NCBI GenBank assembly: GCA_949357655.1
Contig: CASHTG010000001.1
Location: 4,154,001 to 4,218,000 of the forward strand
DNA from: Parascedosporium putredinis
Taxonomy: Eukaryota; Ascomycota; Sordariomycetes; Microascales; Microascaceae
Direction: 5' to 3'
DNA: 64,000 bases
Shown in pieces: positions 37,105 to 49,081 of the stretch; the first letter of the stretch is position 1; every line of letters begins with the position of its first letter. Made by a program: the position numbers and the translations under genes. A model generated the notes under the pieces. That model was not told the DNA's origin. It ran no database searches and saw nothing but the letters and a program-made list of their open reading frames with translations.

Positions 37105-38014
37105 TTATTCATCCTCATCTTCGACTTCTTCCACGCTCGCCTTTTGGGGGCCGGTCGAAGATGCTGCATCTATCGTGCCTTTGTGCGTCGTTGTCTTTAG
37201 ATAGCCCTCCCGTTCAAGTCGATCGGCCTCCTCAGGCTCCATCAGCCCGCCCTGGCCCTTGCCCTTGTTCATTTTCATCATGACAGACGTTGGAACAAAG
37301 GCCTTGACGGCCTCCTTGCGCAGATCACGCACGACGGGTCTCGCTTCGTAAACCGTCTTCTGCTCCACCGGCGCGGCTTCCTGGTTCCTCTTTTCTCTCC
37401 GCCCTGGATCTACGGGGTCTCGTTTGCGTTTGTCGCCCGCTCAGCTTCCCTTCTCGCTCTCCTCTTGGCCCACCACTTGTCTAGAATGTCCTTTGGTATG
37501 GGTGGCGGCGTATCTCGAGGCATCGGTATCCGCTTGACATCTTCAGGCACATCTTCGTCGCTAGAGGAGTGGTTCCCATCGCGTCTTCTTTTCCCTAGAA
37601 CCGCTTGGCCTCCGCCTTCCCGCGGCGCTCGGAAGACGGGCGCGGCATCGCCGAGGGCCTCCCTTGCCTTGTTGACGGCGCGTAGCTCTTTCTCTAAGCC
37701 CTCAAGAACCTGCTCTTCATGTCGGGTGAGCTTGCCGCCATTATCGGTAATCGCTTTGAGATCGTCAATCTGCTGTTGAATGCGGTGTGGGTTTCGTTTC
37801 GCGAGCTTTTCGTTTCTTTTAGCCTGGACGTCCGCTCTGCCTAAATTTCGGTGATTCGCGGAATGTTAGTAAAAGCTCAAGCCTAATTATATGGATGCCT
37901 GTACTGCACTAGGCCTTGATGATGTAGAGGTCAAGTCGAACCTTTCTTGATCGCCTTGGCCTTGTCGGCCTTGCGCTGAGCCTGTACCGGGTTGTACCCG
38001 CGCTCTTTGTTCAT
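37105..38014 (-). CDS. WBP11-like spliceosome-associated protein
   Basis: Nuclear protein of the WW-domain-binding protein 11 family, which associates with spliceosomes in animals and fungi. Exons 38014-37942 and 37840-37105 (donor GTTCGA, acceptor TAG), about 269 residues. The N-terminus MNKERGYNPVQAQRKADKAK is the family hallmark. It is followed by a basic helix (QAKRNEKLAKRNPHRIQQQIDDLK) and HEEQVLEGLEKELRAV. The middle has Pro-rich IPMPRDTPPPIPKDIL, a WW-ligand type sequence. The C-terminal block is VEQKTVYEARPVVRDLRKEAV with FVPTSVMMKMNKGKG, ending acidic. One missing C in CCC 37435-37437 (G on the coding strand) joins the Arg-rich segment to KRKRDPVDPG. It shares a 1.2-kb divergent promoter region with the Dbf2 kinase gene. 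Confidence 0.9.
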
Positions 38015-39254
38015 GGTTGGTCAATTGGGAGGATGTTTTGTAGGTATTTCGAGTGAGATATGCGAAAAGGATGAGCCAATCGTTGATTACTTTTACTAGG
38101 GAAGAAATGTAGAGCTCGCCCTCGCCCTGAACGTCAAGATCATGCCTTATGAATCTGGCCTGGAAGCACAACCAGAATCTTGAAGCTTCAAGTTGAGGTT
38201 TGTTTATCGTCACGTGGAGATAAGAGAAACACGCCGCACTGTTTATGGGTGCCACGGTGCAGGTGCCCAGTGCACTTCCTTCCTGGCAAGGAATCTTCAA
38301 TGGTGCCCCGCATGTGCTCTTCTGTTGCTGCTGCAACGGTGTTTGGGGTTCCAGTTGTTGACTGAAAACTTGCCCCGCACTCACGCAGCACAAGTCCAAG
38401 ACAACAGGGCCCGATCAATCAAGGCCCCTGCAAATTGACAGCACTAACCCGGGACCATCAATTTGATGCCCTCCCATCAGCTTAACGAAGCGGTTCGGTG
38501 ATTGCTCCGTTGGTTCGACTATCCCATACCTCTTACAAGTAGCTTGCTGGGGCTTTGGTCGAATAGTGCGCACCTTGGAGCCAGGCTCTCCTGGCTGATG
38601 TTTGACATGTGTGTTGATATTAGTGCTTCAACTTAATATGCTTCTGTTGCCAGGCAAGATTGGCCCCTTCCACTACATTACTTCGTACCAGAGACAAGGC
38701 AGCGAATAAGCACAGGCACAACCGGCGCTGCCCCGAGTGGTCCTTAAACATCGGGTCGAGTGTTGCCCTCACGACCAAGGAATACATCCATAGATACCCG
38801 CGAGTGCTCACGGACAAAACAAGCCTTCGTTGCTCGCGTTTCAAACCCTCCGACGGGAAAGTATCCCATTTCTACTCTAGGTGACACCCACTTTGTCTGT
38901 ATCATTAGAGACTTTTGCATCTGGCAATTAGTCCTGCAGGTTTTTTTTTATATGCAGTGCAGCCCACCCATGCTGGCAAAGTAGCATTTCTCTATCGATA
39001 CTTTCTCCCAGCCTAACCTCGTGGAAACATCCCACATCGAACCCCTCCTTTTTAGACCCCATCCCTGCAGCAGCTGGCAACAATCGAAATATCGCGGCTT
39101 TATTAGACTCTTTCAGCTTCTTGGTATGTTATTTCACCTCCCACCTCACCGAAATAGTCCCAGCCCGAATTTCTAGCCCTACTCCCATCCTCCATTCGTC
39201 GTCTCGCATGCTAATCGGCATCATTGAACCGGTAGCAAAACAACGGAGCTCGCC
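38015..39254. other. Divergent promoter, WBP11-like / dbf2
   Basis: Contains leaders of both genes. On the plus strand a likely untranslated intron runs from GTATGT at 39124 to TAG at 39235, just before the dbf2 start; no ATG precedes it in a usable frame. Nothing else recognised. Confidence 0.45.
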
Positions 39255-41407
39255 ATGACGAATTTCATGTCGAATCTCCTGTCCGGGGTGGCAAAGGCGA
39301 CAAGCCGAGCCCCCTCGACATCTCTCCTCGCCCGACAACTCCTTCCAACGAAAATCAGGGCTTCCTCGACCCCGTCTTAACACCTCAAGGTAGCCCAAGC
39401 AAGAAGACCACGGTCCCGGGCGCTTTCGATCTGCCTACTGCCTTTGACGGGGCCCTCAAGCTCAACGCTCCCGTCTTGGAGAGTCCTGTTAAGCTCAACC
39501 GCCCACAAAGCGTCATCACACCTCTGTCGCCCGGCAAGAGCAATGCTCAGCCAAACGAGGAGACGTCGATTACGAGCGTCGACGATAGCATCGTGCACAC
39601 CAAAGGGGAGGCCGTGCCGCACCTCGCGCCACTCAAGAAACAAGGACAAGAAAACACACCCCTCCGCCTCGCTTGGGAATCTTTGACCCCCTCTTCATCA
39701 CAACCATGCCGCGCTGTCGAGACACGAAGTCTACCAGACGAGCCGGCCTGTCACTCCCGCGAAGAAATTCAACACCTCCCGCGGCCTCACCCCAGAGGAG
39801 CTGGAAATCCTTCAGAAGCCCCATGTGAAGAGGCTAGTCAATGTGACCCAGCTATGTACGTCTACATGCCCAAGAGCTTACGACACCTTGCACTAACTTG
39901 ATATCGTCAATCAGACTTTTAGATTATTACTTCGACCTGCTCACCTATGTCGGCTCGCGCCAAAGCCGCCTAAATGCCTTCAAGGCCGAGTACCCTGCCC
40001 CTCCAGACACGGAACAGGCAACATATGACCACATGTGGCACAAGTACACAGGTAGAGAGCGAGCGAACTTGCGCAAGCGCCGCGTCCGTCTCCGACATGG
40101 CGACTTCCAGATCCTTACACAAGTCGGCCAGGGCGGCTATGGCCAAGTCTTCCTCGCCCAGAAGAAGGACACTCGAGAAGTCTGTGCCTTAAAGGTCATG
40201 AGCAAGAAGCTACTCTTCAAGCTCGATGAAATCAGGCACGTCCTCACTGAGCGAGACATCTTGACCACGGCGAAGAGCGAATGGCTCGTCCGACTTTTGT
40301 ATTCATTCCAGGACGACAAGAGTATTTATCTTGCCATGGAATACGTACCGGGCGGTGATTTCCGAACCCTTTTGAACAACACGGGCGTCCTTTCCAACCG
40401 ACATGCGCGATTCTACATTGCCGAGATGTTCTGCGCCGTGGACGCTCTTCATCAACTCGGATATATTCACCGTGACCTCAAGCCGGAGAATTTCTTGGTC
40501 GACTCGACTGGCCATATCAAGTTGACCGACTTTGGTCTCGCCGCCGGCATGTTGTCTCCCGCAAAAATCGAGTCGATGAGGGTTCGCCTGGAGAAGGCTT
40601 CGGAGACGTCGGTACCCTTCGGAAAACCCATGGATCAGCGAACCGTGGCTGAGCGCCGAGAGGGTTACCGAACGATGCGTGAAAAGGACGTCAACTACGC
40701 CCGGTCCATTGTCGGCTCCCCGACTACATGGCACCAGAGGTCTTGCGTGGCGAGGAATACGATTTCACCGTGGATTACTGGAGTCTTGGATGCATGCTAT
40801 TCGAGGCGCTTACCGGTTTCCCGCCTTTTGCTGGGTCTACGCCTGACGAGACCTGGAGAAATTTGAAGCATTGGAAGGAGGTTCTCCGGAGACCTGTTTG
40901 GGAAGACCCCAACTACTTCCTGAGCAACAGAACATGGAACTTTATCACTACGTAAGTCAGAGCCTTTTCAATTCGAGAGTCAGAGATGACCCCAAAAAAG
41001 AAACTTGGGAAAAAAAACATTAGTACTGACAAAGGCTCTACCATAGCTGTATTCAATCCCGATCCCGACGATTCTCCAACATCAAGGATATATACGCCCA
41101 CCAATACTTTGCCGAGGTGGACTGGGAGACCCTTCGCGAGACGCGCGCGCCCTTCGTGCCTGAGTTAGATTCCGAGACCGATGCGGGCTATTTCGACGAC
41201 TTTAGCAACGAAGCGGACATGGCCAAGTATAAGGAGGTGCATGACAAGCAACAGGCGCTCGAAAACTTGGCGGAACGTGAAGAGGAGATGAGCAAAAGCC
41301 TTTTTGTTGGATTTACCTTCCGGCATCGCAAACCGCAGGGCGAGGATGGCAGCAGCAGCCCTCGTAAGCCGATCCCCTTGGACGGCACTTTTGGCACGAT
41401 GCTCTAG
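39255..41407 (+). CDS. dbf2: NDR-family Ser/Thr kinase Dbf2/Sid2
   Basis: AGC-group kinase of the mitotic-exit/septation-initiation pathway; acts with a Mob1 partner and drives septum formation in filamentous fungi. Exons 39255-39855, 39915-40951 and 41047-41407, predicted 667 residues. The disordered N-terminus includes PTTPSNENQGFLDPVLTPQG and SVITPLSPGKSN, then GLTPEELEILQKPHVKRLVNVTQL. Kinase landmarks: Gly loop GQGGYGQV (about residue 273), ALKVMSKK lysine, HRDLKPENFL, TDFGLAAG, a long activation-segment insert typical of NDR kinases, VGSP.DYMAPEV, and hydrophobic motif FVGFTF near the C-terminus. Five bases are missing: GGGG 39285-39288, CCCC 39659-39662, C5 39687-39691, TTTT 39917-39920, CCCC 40718-40721. 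The start at 39255 follows from the first of these; the phase it joins has a stop at 39233. Confidence 0.96.
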
Positions 41408-42011
41408 AGCAAGCCGTCGTCGCCCTCGGCGTGCTATCGGCCTAGGCGGGCGTTTGGCCTTGGAGCGGGACGTCGCGGAGCAGCGACGCCATACGACCTA
41501 TTCTAAGGGGAGCATTGCCTTTGGCGTGTTCCTCTATTTCCCCTCCTCCCCTTTTCCCGCTCTTTTTAGTTTGTTGCTTCCTGTTCTTGCTCTTTTTCGC
41601 GTCCCTACATCTTTTTTCTTTCTTTTTCGTTTTGTTTTAAACCAGCATTTACAAATCTTTGTTCCGTGGCATGGAGTTAGGAAATGGAGAATACTTCTGT
41701 GCGCCCGCTTCTTCTTTTGGCCTTGGTTGATTCCCGCAACGAGAATGGCGGTGGGCGTGTCGGTTGATTGAGAGAAACTCGCCCTCATGTGGCTAACATG
41801 CGGTCTTGAGTTGCTGCGAGTAACAAGCTAGAAGGCAAGAGAAAGGCAAGACATTATAAAATAAGACGAGAATTCTTTTTCTGTTATTTCATGAACGGAC
41901 ATTGTGACATGAGCATGAATTAGGCTAGTAGAGGAGGCAGAAGGCAAGCTCTGTTTTGCATTGAATCTGCGAAAACTGTTGTTGTGGCTGATGGAGCGAG
42001 CAGCAAGCAGG
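41408..42011. other. Intergenic, convergent 3' ends
   Basis: Between the dbf2 stop and the stop of the 659-residue unknown gene. T-rich around 41580-41640, then A/T-rich. No gene seen. Confidence 0.5.
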
Positions 42012-44206
42012 CTAGGTTTCTACAATGGCATAGGAATGAGAGTCCCAGTCGCTGCTGCCGGGGGCCTCGTTGTCCCTCCGGATCTCGATGCAGAACTCGC
42101 GCGCGGTGAACCAAAAGTCGAGGACGCTGTCCTTCATGGAGAAGCAGCGCATGCCATCGCCGTCGCCTTCGCCGTCGCCTCCGCCTCCGCCTCCGCCCCC
42201 ACCGCTCTCGTGGGAGTGATCGGAGCCGCTCGAGAAGGCGACTTTGGTGGTCCACTGGAGCTCGGGCTCACCCTCGTGAAGCTGGGGCACGTTGCGCACG
42301 CAGACGCGGGTGGGCCGGTGGTGGACGGTGGTGGCGTCGTGGCCGAGGCGGCACTGGCCGACGGCGCGGCTGCCGCCGTTTTCGTAGTCGAAGATGATGC
42401 CGAGGCACAGGTGGGGCTGGTCGGGGTGGTGGAAGACGGTGGCGACGCGGACGGCGTCGAGGGGCGCGGAGGAAAACTTGATGAGGAGGTCCATGGCGAG
42501 GAAGTTGGGGACGATGGTCTCGGGGCGGGAGAGAGGGGTGGGACGCTTGACGGGGTCGCGGGTGCGGGCGGCGGTGCCCATGCCGATGACGTGGCCGTGG
42601 GGGAGCGGGTGTAGAAGAGCATGGAGGGGCGGCGGCCGAGGGGGTGGAGGGAATTCGGATTTGAGAAAGGTGCCGAAGATGTTGAGGCCGGTGAGTTCTG
42701 TGTGGAGCTGGATTATACGATGGTGAGCGATGAGTTGGAATGATGGTGGTTTTTTGTAGGGGATTCGCTAGATACACGTACCAGGAGAGAAGGCCATTGG
42801 GTATAAAAGTTGGGTTCTCGCGCCCTGAGATCGAGAGATAGGACGGTGTCGTTTTTAGAGATGGGGACATAGACCCAGCATAGGCCGTTGGGAGTGATGT
42901 CGTGGGGGATGGTGGCGTGGGGTTTCTCGGCCGTGTGGCCGTGGATGGCAGCGAGGCCAATGTAGTTGGCAAAGAGGAAAGTGAGCCCCGTGACGGAGGT
43001 GAGGTCGATGCTGTGGGAGGTGGAATCCTTGACGCCGCGTTCCTGGAGGTGGACGACGCGGGGCGCCGTCTTGTCCCGGAGGGGCACGGAGGGGCGGAAG
43101 ATGGGGGCGTGGGCAGGTCCCAGAGGTGGGGGTTGGGCTGCTCGGGGGATGCGCAGGCGCATGAGGCCGTCCTGGAAGAGGGCGGTCACGCCGTCGAGGT
43201 ACTGGTCGGCGGTTTCGGTGACGATGAAGAAGCGGTCGTCGGACCGGATGTGGCGGTACCGCGCGTCCTCGTTGGTGAGGGTCTCGACGGTCTGGATGCC
43301 CTGCGCGTCGACGACGATGCGGAGGACGGGAAGAGGGGTGCTGCCGCTCCTGGTCTCGACAGGCCTGTCCATGCCGCGCTCCCAGGAGGCGACGTCGCGG
43401 ATGGAAATCTCGTAGAGGCCGGCGTCTGGGCGGGAGGAGGCGGCGGCGGCTTCCTCTAGCTGGGCGGCGAGGCCGAGGCCGGCGACGTACCTCCAGAGGT
43501 GGGCGGACGCCGAGTGGGCGCGGATGACTTGCAGGATCTCCTGGGGCAAGGTAGCGAGGCCGGCAAGGCCGCACTTGGCGGCGACGACGGCGAGGGCGGA
43601 CAAGGGGATGTGGCTCGTCTCGGGCAGGGGCAGGCAGTGCATGCGGACCCAGGGGCGGCGCCAGGCGACGTGCCTCCAGAGCTGATGGGGCGCATCGGGG
43701 CGGGGGCGGAGGCGGAGGCGGAGGCGGAGGCGCGGCGAAAGACGGCGAAGCACTCGTGGTGGAGGACGGTGGTGTCGGGGTTGAAGTCGCAGATTTTGCA
43801 GGTGCGGCGGGCGCAGAGGACCCAGTTGTTGACGGAGCGGGTGCGGTCGTGGGCGTCGGGGGCGAGGAATTGCGCGGTGTGGGTTTGGAGGGTGGCTGTG
43901 GTATCGTTTCCGACGACTGTGGGGATGGGAAAAGGGGGCGAAGAGGAGAAAAAGTTGGTATTCAGAGAAACGGAGACTGACTTGGAGAGAGCGCGAGAAA
44001 CAGAGAGAGAGTGTGGTGTGTGTGGGGGGGAGGAAGAAGAAGAAGAAGAGAGACTCACGACCTACGCATACGTCATTCGCGGACACGGCTCCGTTACACA
44101 TTCCGCATTGCTGCTTCATGGGGAAGTGGCGGAGATATTGGTTCCCCGAGTGTATCGCCGTGCGATCCCACGGGTCGGGGTCGGGGCCTGCGCCGGGGGC
44201 AGCCAT
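42012..44206 (-). CDS. Uncharacterised 659-residue protein with N-terminal Cys pairs
   Basis: Not recognised. Exons 44206-44059, 43916-42782 and 42707-42012; splice sites GTGAGT...CAG and GTACGT...CAG. The N-terminus has CGMCNGAVSANDVCVG and, about 50 residues on, WVLCARRTCKICDF...HHECF, which may bind zinc. The middle has an F-box-like or solenoid-like helical part (LWRHVAWRRPWVRMHC, ALAVVAAKCGLAGLATLPQEIL) and then beta-rich sequence with SDDRFFIVTETADQYLDGVTALF and ICIG-like regions. The C-terminal exon carries NFLAMDLLIKFSSAPLDAVR and a Gly run of nine before a final globular-looking tail (FTAREFCIEIRR). One missing base at GGGG 43697-43700 restores the phase. The Leu-Pro-rich segment PLSALAVVA and LPQEIL suggests an F-box-type fungal protein, but that is a guess. 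Confidence 0.78.
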
Positions 44207-46709
44207 GTCGGGTCGAGGTGGAACGGGAGGGTGTGGGATATAGTGTGGCACGAGGGATTGTGGGGAGCGAAGCAGCAAAGTGTGGTGTATGTGAAGGGGA
44301 CGCGGGGCACGCGAGGGGTGAATGATTCAAAGCTGGAATCGCGCGACGCAGAGGTGTCAAGTGAGCAGAAGAGGAGGGGAAACGGGTCAGAGAGCAACGG
44401 CGTCGCGAAGAGAAGAGACTATACAAACTAGGTCGGGGGTTCACTCAAGCTTTCTACGGGAAATGGGCGAAAGCATTGCTCGTTTGCTGACTTTACAACC
44501 TCGAAATCTATTTTGATCGCAGACCCAGCCCCCTCCCGAGGCAACAGCAGCTGGTAGCCAGCGGCACAGCCCATTCCCATCCGGCTCATCCCGTCGCGAT
44601 CCTCATGCGACCCTGGCGGGCTTGTGAGGAGTGAGGAGTGAGGGTTCAAGCAGGTGACGTGCTGTGCTGGATTGGGGGCCAAAAAAGACAAGAGAATAAA
44701 TAAAAAAACGCCACAGCCTTGGATACTCGGCCTGCGTGTAAACGGTTGTTCTTCAAGTTGTAGAAATATCGCCCAGATCGTATTGGTGGTATTACACTAA
44801 TCCAATGGATCAACACATGTCCAGTGCTCTACAGGGCTGATGCCGGGCCGCGCTGGCTATGAGGGGTCGAAAGAAGGTTAGTTGTGCGATACCCTGTCCC
44901 TGTTGTCCCGGAGGAAACAGTTCCATCATTTATTACCATGTAAGAACCTAAATTTGAAGCCACATGCACCATATAAACCAGTTCATCTCCACATCTTCGC
45001 TATAGCACCAAGCGTCTCTCTCCTTGCTCTACTCGGCCGGGCCAGGCTCCGGAGCACGGAAGCACAACAGCCTCGCCTCGTGCGTCGGTTCGGTATTGTC
45101 CGGGAACCGTTTCCTTGTACAACACCGTCGGAATATCAGCAAGCCCACGGCTCCCGACTTCCACGGAAGGGCCCCTAGATTCAGGATTCAGACGGGGAGG
45201 GTTCATCCCTCCGCGCGCCCCAGTATATCGACCATTTTTCGCATGCTCCACCACCAGCCGAGTGTCGACACTGACTCGGAATATATCGCCGTGCATCAAC
45301 TTGGATTCCATATATCGCAGGTTTCGCCCACGGATGGCCTTTTGCAAATTCCGCATGCATAATGCAGCGCAGCCATCGTGCTCCCCCATCCCCGCCACCG
45401 TTGGCGGAATTATGAAGGGCTTTCATGGAGCGCTGGGCTGGGGGATCGTCTTTCCATTGTTTTTCTTTCTTGTTTTTCCTTGATTACATGTAGTCAAAGC
45501 AAGGGGTTGTCTGTCCCAGCCAGCATCAATACCTGCCCGCATTTGTTGCAGTTGGTGAGATCGGCCGAGGGCCGTTCGGTGAGGTTTCCCTGGTGACGAG
45601 TGCTACGAGTGCGACCAAGGCTCAAGGCTCCGACCCTTTGGCGTTTTTCGTTTCTCGTTTCGCCTTTCGCCCTTCTCGGCCTTGCGAGACATTGATTGAT
45701 CACCTTGAACCCGATCCGACTCCCAGATACCACAGTCATGTGGATCCATCCAGAGATCCATAGGTCCATCCACAGATTCCTGGATATTTGCATCGTCCCA
45801 AGACGTGCATTTAAGCTTCCTGGGCAACCTCTTCCTTTTTCCTTTCTCCCCCGGTTTAAACCTGATACACGGGGCGCGAAACCCCGCTGCTTATTCTCTG
45901 GAATGGCTGGGGTGTCTGGATTGAACGAGGCTAGTTTCCTCCACGAATCCATCTCATCTATCCTGAAATACTGAGTTAAATGTTTCTCGTCTGCACTCAA
46001 TCGGCCCTCAAACAAGGACACCTGGCCGCCCCCTCCCCTCCTCTAGGCAAAGCCTTCCTGTTGCCAAAAGAGGTTAAACAGAAATAGGATACAAAAAGGA
46101 GAAAAGGAAAGAAAGAACGAACCCATCCACTTTGCCTCTGTCCCAGTGCAACCTCTACGAAAATGTGGGGGATTGATCAGCCCGGCCGGTGTTCCCCAAT
46201 CCTCTCCGGCCGGACCATTCGGCGCCCGTTCCTGCTCACTATCGCAGCCACTTTTTGACACTTGCCGTGCAGCACTTGAGTAGACCACGCACCAAAGAGC
46301 CTGGCCCTTTCCCCCTTGCCCTCCTCCCTCCACCTTGAAGATGATAGAATAATCGGAAATTCAGAAGAATGGGTACACTGCAAATTACGTATGACGACCT
46401 CGACAGAGTCAAAAATCAAACAGCCACCCAAGAGGCCGCGCGGCTGCACAGCGTAGGTTTGCGCCGATGGTGTTGATGGCCAGTCGGTATGGCGCTGGTG
46501 CTGGCGTTGGCCGCCGCCATGTTCTAGCTAGCTGGCTTGATACGCGAAAAGAAGTGAAGCTACGCTTTGCTGACCCCCGAGTGTCTCCTCCGTGTTAAGG
46601 AGATCGCCCCGCCCGTTTCTTTCCACTTTACTTCTTCCCGCCTCTTGGTCTATTTTTGCCATGATAATATGGGGCTTTGGTCCTTTTTAAGAAAAAGAAA
46701 AGGAAACCA

Positions 46710-46728
46710 AAAAAAAAAAAAAAAAAAA
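46710..46728. repeat. A19 homopolymer
   Basis: Run of 19 A residues in non-coding DNA, flanked by other A-rich sequence. Confidence 0.9.
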
Positions 46729-46806
46729 CCAAGAAGAAGGAGAGGCAGAAAACGGTCTGCGAAGAGCGCGCATGTGTGCCCGCCGTCGTGTGCTAGTTTA
46801 TTGATG

Positions 46807-46876
46807 TCTGTGTGTCTGCGTGTGTGTATGAGTGTGTGTGTGTGAGTGCGTGTGCGTGTGAGTGTGTGTCTATGTG
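46807..46876. repeat. (GT)n imperfect microsatellite
   Basis: About 70 bases of GT units broken by CTGC, ATGA and GAGTGC interruptions; non-coding. Confidence 0.85.
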
Positions 46877-47128
46877 ACACCAGAGAGACACTCCCTCTGC
46901 AGGGCGTCGTATACCAACCTCGCTTGCTCGGGTCCGAGAGAGAGAAAGAGAAAGATGGCGGTTGCCATGAGGAGCACCCAGGCCAGGTGCCGCGTATGTC
47001 TCTCTTTGCATCGCCCCTCGGTTGGGGAAGTCGTTCACCCTCCTCCGCCGAGCAGGAGAGCTGACGTCGCTCGGCCAAGGCCAAGATCTCAAAAATAATG
47101 AAGATCCCGAGAGAAACAGCCACCGGTG

Positions 47129-47143
47129 TATAAAGTATATAAG
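47129..47143 (+). promoter_or_regulatory. TATA-like element
   Basis: Two overlapping TATA-type words, TATAAA (47129-47134) and TATATAAG (47136-47143), about 290 bases before the ATG of the GPI protein gene at 47430. The distance allows for a long leader. Functional use is inferred only. Confidence 0.4.
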
Positions 47144-47429
47144 ACTTTTCCATTTCCGCCCCGAGTCTGTTGTTGTGTCCCTTTCCTTCTTAACGCATCA
47201 CGCACGAAGCTGGTGTTCTACTACATTCTAGATCACGTCTCCTTCTTCTATAGCCTTTACATTTTCCAGGGTTTGGAACTTTGCTCACGCCCCCTTCGGC
47301 ACTCGGCTTCTCTGGCTTCATATACAGCAACTGCACGTACTCGAATATCCGGCCTTTTCATCGCCATCATCTTTTTTCTTCTTCTCCTCTACTCCACTAT
47401 CCCTCCATTTCGTCCCTCGCACCGCCGAC

Positions 47430-48323
47430 ATGAAGACCTACTTTGCTCTCGCCGCTCTAGCACAGGCATTCCTGGTCATGGCCGACCAGAATGTCGAGCC
47501 TCGCGACCCTTTCTTCGGTGGCCGAGGCGGTGGCGGCCGCGGAAACGGCCCCTTTGGCTGGGAGGCTCCGGCTGCGCTGTAAGTGAATTTCTTTTCTTTT
47601 TTTCTTTTTTTTTTTTTATAAAAAAGCAACTCGACACACACAAAGACATGCCACCGCAATCACATCTTTTGTTTTTTTTATGTAAAGCTATCTTAAACTA
47701 ATTGGCTTTCAACCTCGCCCCCTTCCACAGAAGGAATGCGTGTCTTCCTACTGGGAAACCGCCACTCCCACCCCCGCCGCCTTTTGCGACTCCGACTCCG
47801 ACCTCAAAAACTGCGTATCCGCCGCCTGCTCCGCCCAGGCCGACGAGTACAGCAGCTACTCGGAGCGCTCCAGCTCCCTGTGCAGCAAATTCCAGTCCTG
47901 TGACAGCACCGGCACCTTCACCTACACCCGCCAGACCCCCGACGGCGACTGGCCCTTTGGCGGCGGCTACCACGGCACCCGCACCTGGCCCACCGGTGAG
48001 GTCGTCGTCACCGGCTGCCCCTGGGACGGCGACGGCTGGGGGTTCCCCTTTGGGGTGGTCTCGGCGGCGGCGGCTTCTGGGACCACGCCGACGGCGACGG
48101 CTGGAGGCGCGAGACCGTCACCGTCACCGTCGCGCAGCCCGGCAACACCGAGGCCGTCTTCGCCGTTGAAAAGGCCGTCAAGGACGATACGACCACCTCG
48201 AGGACTCTCGGCCTCGCGGCTGCGACGGGCACGTCGGATGGCTCGTCTGCCGGCTCCACGAGAGGCGTCAAGATTATGGGGCTCGTGCTCGGTGCGGTCG
48301 TGGGTACCGCTATCCTCCTGTAA
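47430..48323 (+). CDS. Cys-rich GPI-anchored secreted protein
   Basis: Predicted surface protein of 247 residues. The signal peptide MKTYFALAALAQAFLVMA is followed by a Gly-rich linker. Exon 1 is 47430-47578/9 and exon 2 is 47731-48323. The second exon carries seven cysteines: KECVSSYWETATPTPAAFC, KNCVSAACS, SLCSKFQSC and TGCPWDG. A Gly/Trp-rich segment follows, then TVTVTVAQPGN, and a tail with KIMGLVLGAVVGTAILL that fits GPI attachment. The Cys spacing and the SYWETATPTP opening recall an unnamed family of fungal GPI proteins; the pattern is not a full CFEM domain. The phase across the intron is wrong by one base, which fits a missing G at the donor (47579, CTG/GTAAGT). A second missing G at GGGG 48052-48055 opens the tail to TAA at 48321-48323. 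Confidence 0.83.
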
Positions 48324-49081
48324 AGGGCTGTAACTTCGATGATACCAACCGACGGATGATGATGTATGAATCGAATTGGAGGGTCAACGACGGCTCTCCA
48401 AGACCCAAGGCTAGTGGCTAGCAGCTTAACTGCTTATAGGCCTTTGGCTCATGTGTGTGCTCTTGGAAATTAGTGTAGAGAGAAGATTGCTACAAGGAGT
48501 TGGCATCCCCCAAATAATGAAAATGGATGTCGTTCAAATACAACCAGCTACTTACCACAACCTACATTCCAGTGCTCGTTCGTGTGCCCCCACCTTGTAA
48601 GCCATTGTTGAAGCCCATTGTCCAAAGGTTGTAAGCCGTCAGTCAAGTGTATATTCCTTGAGCTACTTGTACAAGTCATCTCGGAGTGGAGTAGTCATAC
48701 ATTACCGTATAAATATACTAAACGCACTGTTGGAAATGGCCCCACTGTTGGACATGACCCCACTGTTGGACATGACTGAGCACCTGTTCCAAGCCTTTTG
48801 CCACACGGGCACAACATCGAAATCTCTCTCCGTGATGACTCTCTCGCCGATGACCAATCAACGCCTCTTCAACCCTTCCCCTTCCTCTGCAACCTCAGGC
48901 TGTCCTGCCTTTCCCCACGCACAACACGTGACCGCACACTCCAAGCCCTCAGCAGCACCAGTCCCACTGGGTGAAAATCTTCCCATTTTGCCAAAGTCAC
49001 ACATCGACAGTCTCCCTTTCTCGTAACGACACTTCGAAAGCATCTGTCAATCGCCAATTTCGATCACCAAAATCAGCAAAT
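48324..49081. other. Intergenic
   Basis: 3' region of the GPI protein gene and promoter of eS30. A short duplicated block (CCCACTGTTGGACATGA type) occurs twice at about 48740-48776. No gene seen. Confidence 0.5.

Larger units (their letters stand above)
44207..47429. other. 3.2-kb divergent intergenic region
   Basis: Between a minus-strand and a plus-strand gene. It includes ATGGATC-type motifs at 44801-44814 and 45741-45771, an A19 run (46710-46728), GT-rich repeats (46807-46876) and TATA-like sequence at 47129-47143. A 175-codon minus-strand frame at 45494-46021 has no domain. Confidence 0.5.

Noticed and set aside
43499..44431. 310-codon plus-strand frame opposite the 659-residue gene
   Set aside because: Overlaps well-spliced minus-strand exons and has Gly/Glu-rich shadow composition.
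45494..46021. 175-codon minus-strand frame
   Set aside because: Trp/Arg-rich random-looking product, and it spans copies of the ATGGATC motif.
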